From: an uncultured Chloroflexota bacterium
GTDB lineage: Bacteria; Chloroflexota; Dehalococcoidia; UBA2979
Length of the DNA stretch: 8,357 nt
Assembly: GCA_902827055.1 (NCBI GenBank)
Contig: CADEHD010000083.1
Coordinates: 1-8,357 of the forward strand
Direction: 5' to 3'
Under the pieces are notes generated by a model. It searched no databases, was not told the origin of the DNA, and saw only the letters and a program-made list of their open reading frames with translations. Shown here one piece after another: positions 7,274 to 8,357 of the stretch. How positions within the stretch are numbered: position 1 is the stretch's first letter; each line of letters begins with the position of its first letter. A program made the translations under genes and the position numbers.

Positions 7274-7780
7274 GTGGCCGCGAGTCCCGGATTCCGAGCA
7301 CTGCTGGCAGGCGCGATCAGCGCGGCGGGCGTCGTCGTGCTCGGCATCACGGTCCTTGGCGCGCTCCAGCTCAGCGGGCTGACCGCGACGTCAACCACCT
7401 ATCCGAGCGAAGTAGCCGCAGAGTCATCCGCGATCTGCCGCAGCCTCCTCAGCCAGCGCGAACGGCCGAGCCCGCTCTCCCATGACGCCCCCTACGAGGA
7501 ACGCGCGATCCGTGTCTCCGAGTCGGCGAAACTCCTGGAGATCGTGGCGCGCCAGCTGCGGCACCAGATCGAGGACGGGGAAATCGACACGTCGCCGGCC
7601 GCGGAGCGACGGCTCGTCGCCTACCACGGGGTATCAGCGTTCGGCACTGCGTACGCCGAGATCGTCCGGACGGGCACCCCTGAGCGCTACCTGCCGGAGT
7701 CGTTCGGCGGAGATCGCCCCGAGCTGGGGCGCGCCATCAACGCACGCGGCAATCAGCTGCTCGGCTGCGACTTGCTGTAG
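7274..7780 (+). CDS. Single-pass membrane protein of unknown function, helical exported domain
   Basis: Function not recognised. From GTG at 7274 the product is 168 residues: a short N-terminus, one hydrophobic segment (about 9-33, very Ala/Gly/Val/Leu-rich), then about 130 charged residues predicted by eye to be mostly helical. Two cysteines, C55 and C165, bracket that domain and could form a disulfide if it is outside the membrane. The start is set by GGAGG at 7262-7266. That site is seven bases from GTG 7274 but only one base from ATG 7268, too close for normal initiation, so GTG is preferred (two residues' difference). The open frame extends to ATG 7169, but that extension is Arg/Pro-rich and not protein-like. 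The hydrophobic segment may be a signal anchor. The gene is divergent from the membrane protein at 6418-6996. Confidence 0.7.
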   Translation: MAASPGFRALLAGAISAAGVVVLGITVLGALQLSGLTATSTTYPSEVAAESSAICRSLLSQRERPSPLSHDAPYEERAIRVSESAKLLEIVARQLRHQIEDGEIDTSPAAERRLVAYHGVSAFGTAYAEIVRTGTPERYLPESFGGDRPELGRAINARGNQLLGCDLL

Positions 7781-7835
7781 GGTCACGCTCCGGCCAACTC
7801 AGACCTCGCAATCACGGCCTCACCTCGGGCGACCC

Positions 7836-7888
7836 CGGTACCGAGGCCCCTCGGGTTGCCGACTCGAGTCCCTCGCCCGGGCTCGAGC
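7836..7888. repeat. Cluster of palindromes upstream of the GyrI-like gene
   Basis: Within about 50 bases lie CGGTACCG (7836-7843), CCGAGG-CC-CCTCGG (7841-7854), the 10-base perfect palindrome GACTCGAGTC (7861-7870), CCCGGG (7876-7881) and GCTCGAGC (7881-7888). The two CTCGAG cores are 19 bases apart centre to centre, about two helical turns. This would suit a pair of dimer-binding sites upstream of the gene starting at 7925. A weak -10-like TACTGT lies at 7897-7902. No T run follows any of these stems, so they do not form an intrinsic terminator for the gene ending at 7780. Confidence 0.4.
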
Positions 7889-7924
7889 TGCGTGCGTACT
7901 GTGCGTCGGACGTCTGGAGGCACG

Positions 7925-8357
7925 ATGCCCCTGTCGACGATCGACATCCAGGAGCTCACCGAGCAGCACACCGCCGTGGTTCGCGCTCGAATCGCCATGT
8001 CCGAGACCGGGCGCATCCCCGGCTGGATCGGTGAGACCTACGAGGCACTCCAGGCCGCAGGCATCGAACCTGCCGGCATGCCGTTCACGCGCACGATCTC
8101 GATGGACGCGAACGGCATGGAGGTCGAGGTCGGATGGCCCGTCGCCAGCCCCTTCTCGGGGTCGGGCGCTGCCGAAGCCGTGCGCGGATCGGCGCTGCCC
8201 GCAGGCCCCGCGGCGGTCGCGTCGTACTTCGGACCCTACGAGGGCATCGGGCCCGCGTACCAGGCCATCGAGGCCTGGTGCGCCGAACACCGGCGCACGC
8301 TCGCGGGCGCACCCTGGGAGTCGTATTACACCGACCCCACCGAGGAGCCCGACCCGG
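7925..8357 (+). CDS. GyrI-like / AraC effector-binding-domain protein, C-terminus cut by window edge
   Basis: A stand-alone small-molecule-binding domain of the GyrI-like superfamily (SOUL/effector-binding fold, as in the C-terminal half of BmrR and Rob). The 144 visible codons cover nearly all of the domain. Seen: the strand-helix opening IDIQELTEQHTAVVRARIAM, then MEVEVGWPVASPF (the typical [D/E]-x-E-x-G-x-P-V strand), ALPAGPAAVASYFGPYEGIGPAY (the conserved P-A-G...G-P-Y-E loop and helix) and PWESYYTDP near the end, which in this family is soon followed by T-E. About 10-20 residues probably lie beyond the window. There is no DNA-binding domain, so it may sequester or degrade a ligand or modulate a partner. 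The start is supported by GGAGG at 7916-7920, four bases before ATG. A palindrome cluster lies just upstream. Confidence 0.88.
   Translation, partial: MPLSTIDIQELTEQHTAVVRARIAMSETGRIPGWIGETYEALQAAGIEPAGMPFTRTISMDANGMEVEVGWPVASPFSGSGAAEAVRGSALPAGPAAVASYFGPYEGIGPAYQAIEAWCAEHRRTLAGAPWESYYTDPTEEPDP

Noticed and set aside
6997..7398. N-terminal extension of the minus-strand membrane protein back to 7398
   Set aside because: The extension is Pro/Arg/Ser-rich, overlaps the start of the divergent gene, and the ATG at 6996 has its own good ribosome binding site.

Overview
This is a GC-rich stretch of bacterial chromosome carrying mostly core genes. Several traits point, as inference only, to a Chloroflexota-like (or related high-GC) lineage. 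These are a threonyl-tRNA synthetase without the N-terminal TGS domain, a T-box leader in front of it, tRNA genes with encoded CCA ends, and dipeptide/oligopeptide ABC ATPases typical of that group. No taxonomic marker in the window settles this.

Layout. The first part (1-768, minus) is the N-terminal part of the translational GTPase LepA/EF-4, cut by the window edge. Divergent from it is a small flavodoxin/HemG-like FMN protein (895-1422, plus). Converging on that gene is a two-gene peptide-transporter ATPase pair, OppD-like (2526-3554, minus) then OppF-like (1504-2520, minus), closed by a strong hairpin terminator at 1449-1472. Just upstream on the same strand lie tRNA-Leu(UAG) and tRNA-Lys(CUU), behind a good promoter at 3949-3978. 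No permease or binding-protein gene is present. Back to back with this promoter, a second one at 4064-4093 serves tRNA-Val(GAC) (4108-4184, plus).

The 4185-4652 stretch has no protein gene but holds the best regulatory element of the window: a T-box riboswitch (about 4325-4615) with textbook antiterminator pairing, a strong intrinsic terminator and a probable ACC (Thr) specifier, in front of thrS (4653-6413). thrS ends four bases from a convergent membrane-protein gene of unknown function (6418-6996, minus). That gene is divergent from a second single-pass membrane protein of unknown function (7274-7780, plus). The last gene (7925 to the edge, plus) is a stand-alone GyrI-like effector-binding-domain protein, preceded by a dense set of palindromes.

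Together the window is dominated by translation (LepA, three tRNAs, ThrRS with a tRNA-sensing leader) and peptide uptake. The least explained parts are the two membrane proteins at 6418-7780 and the palindrome-rich regions around them. I see no insertion sequence, CRISPR array, phage gene or rRNA.
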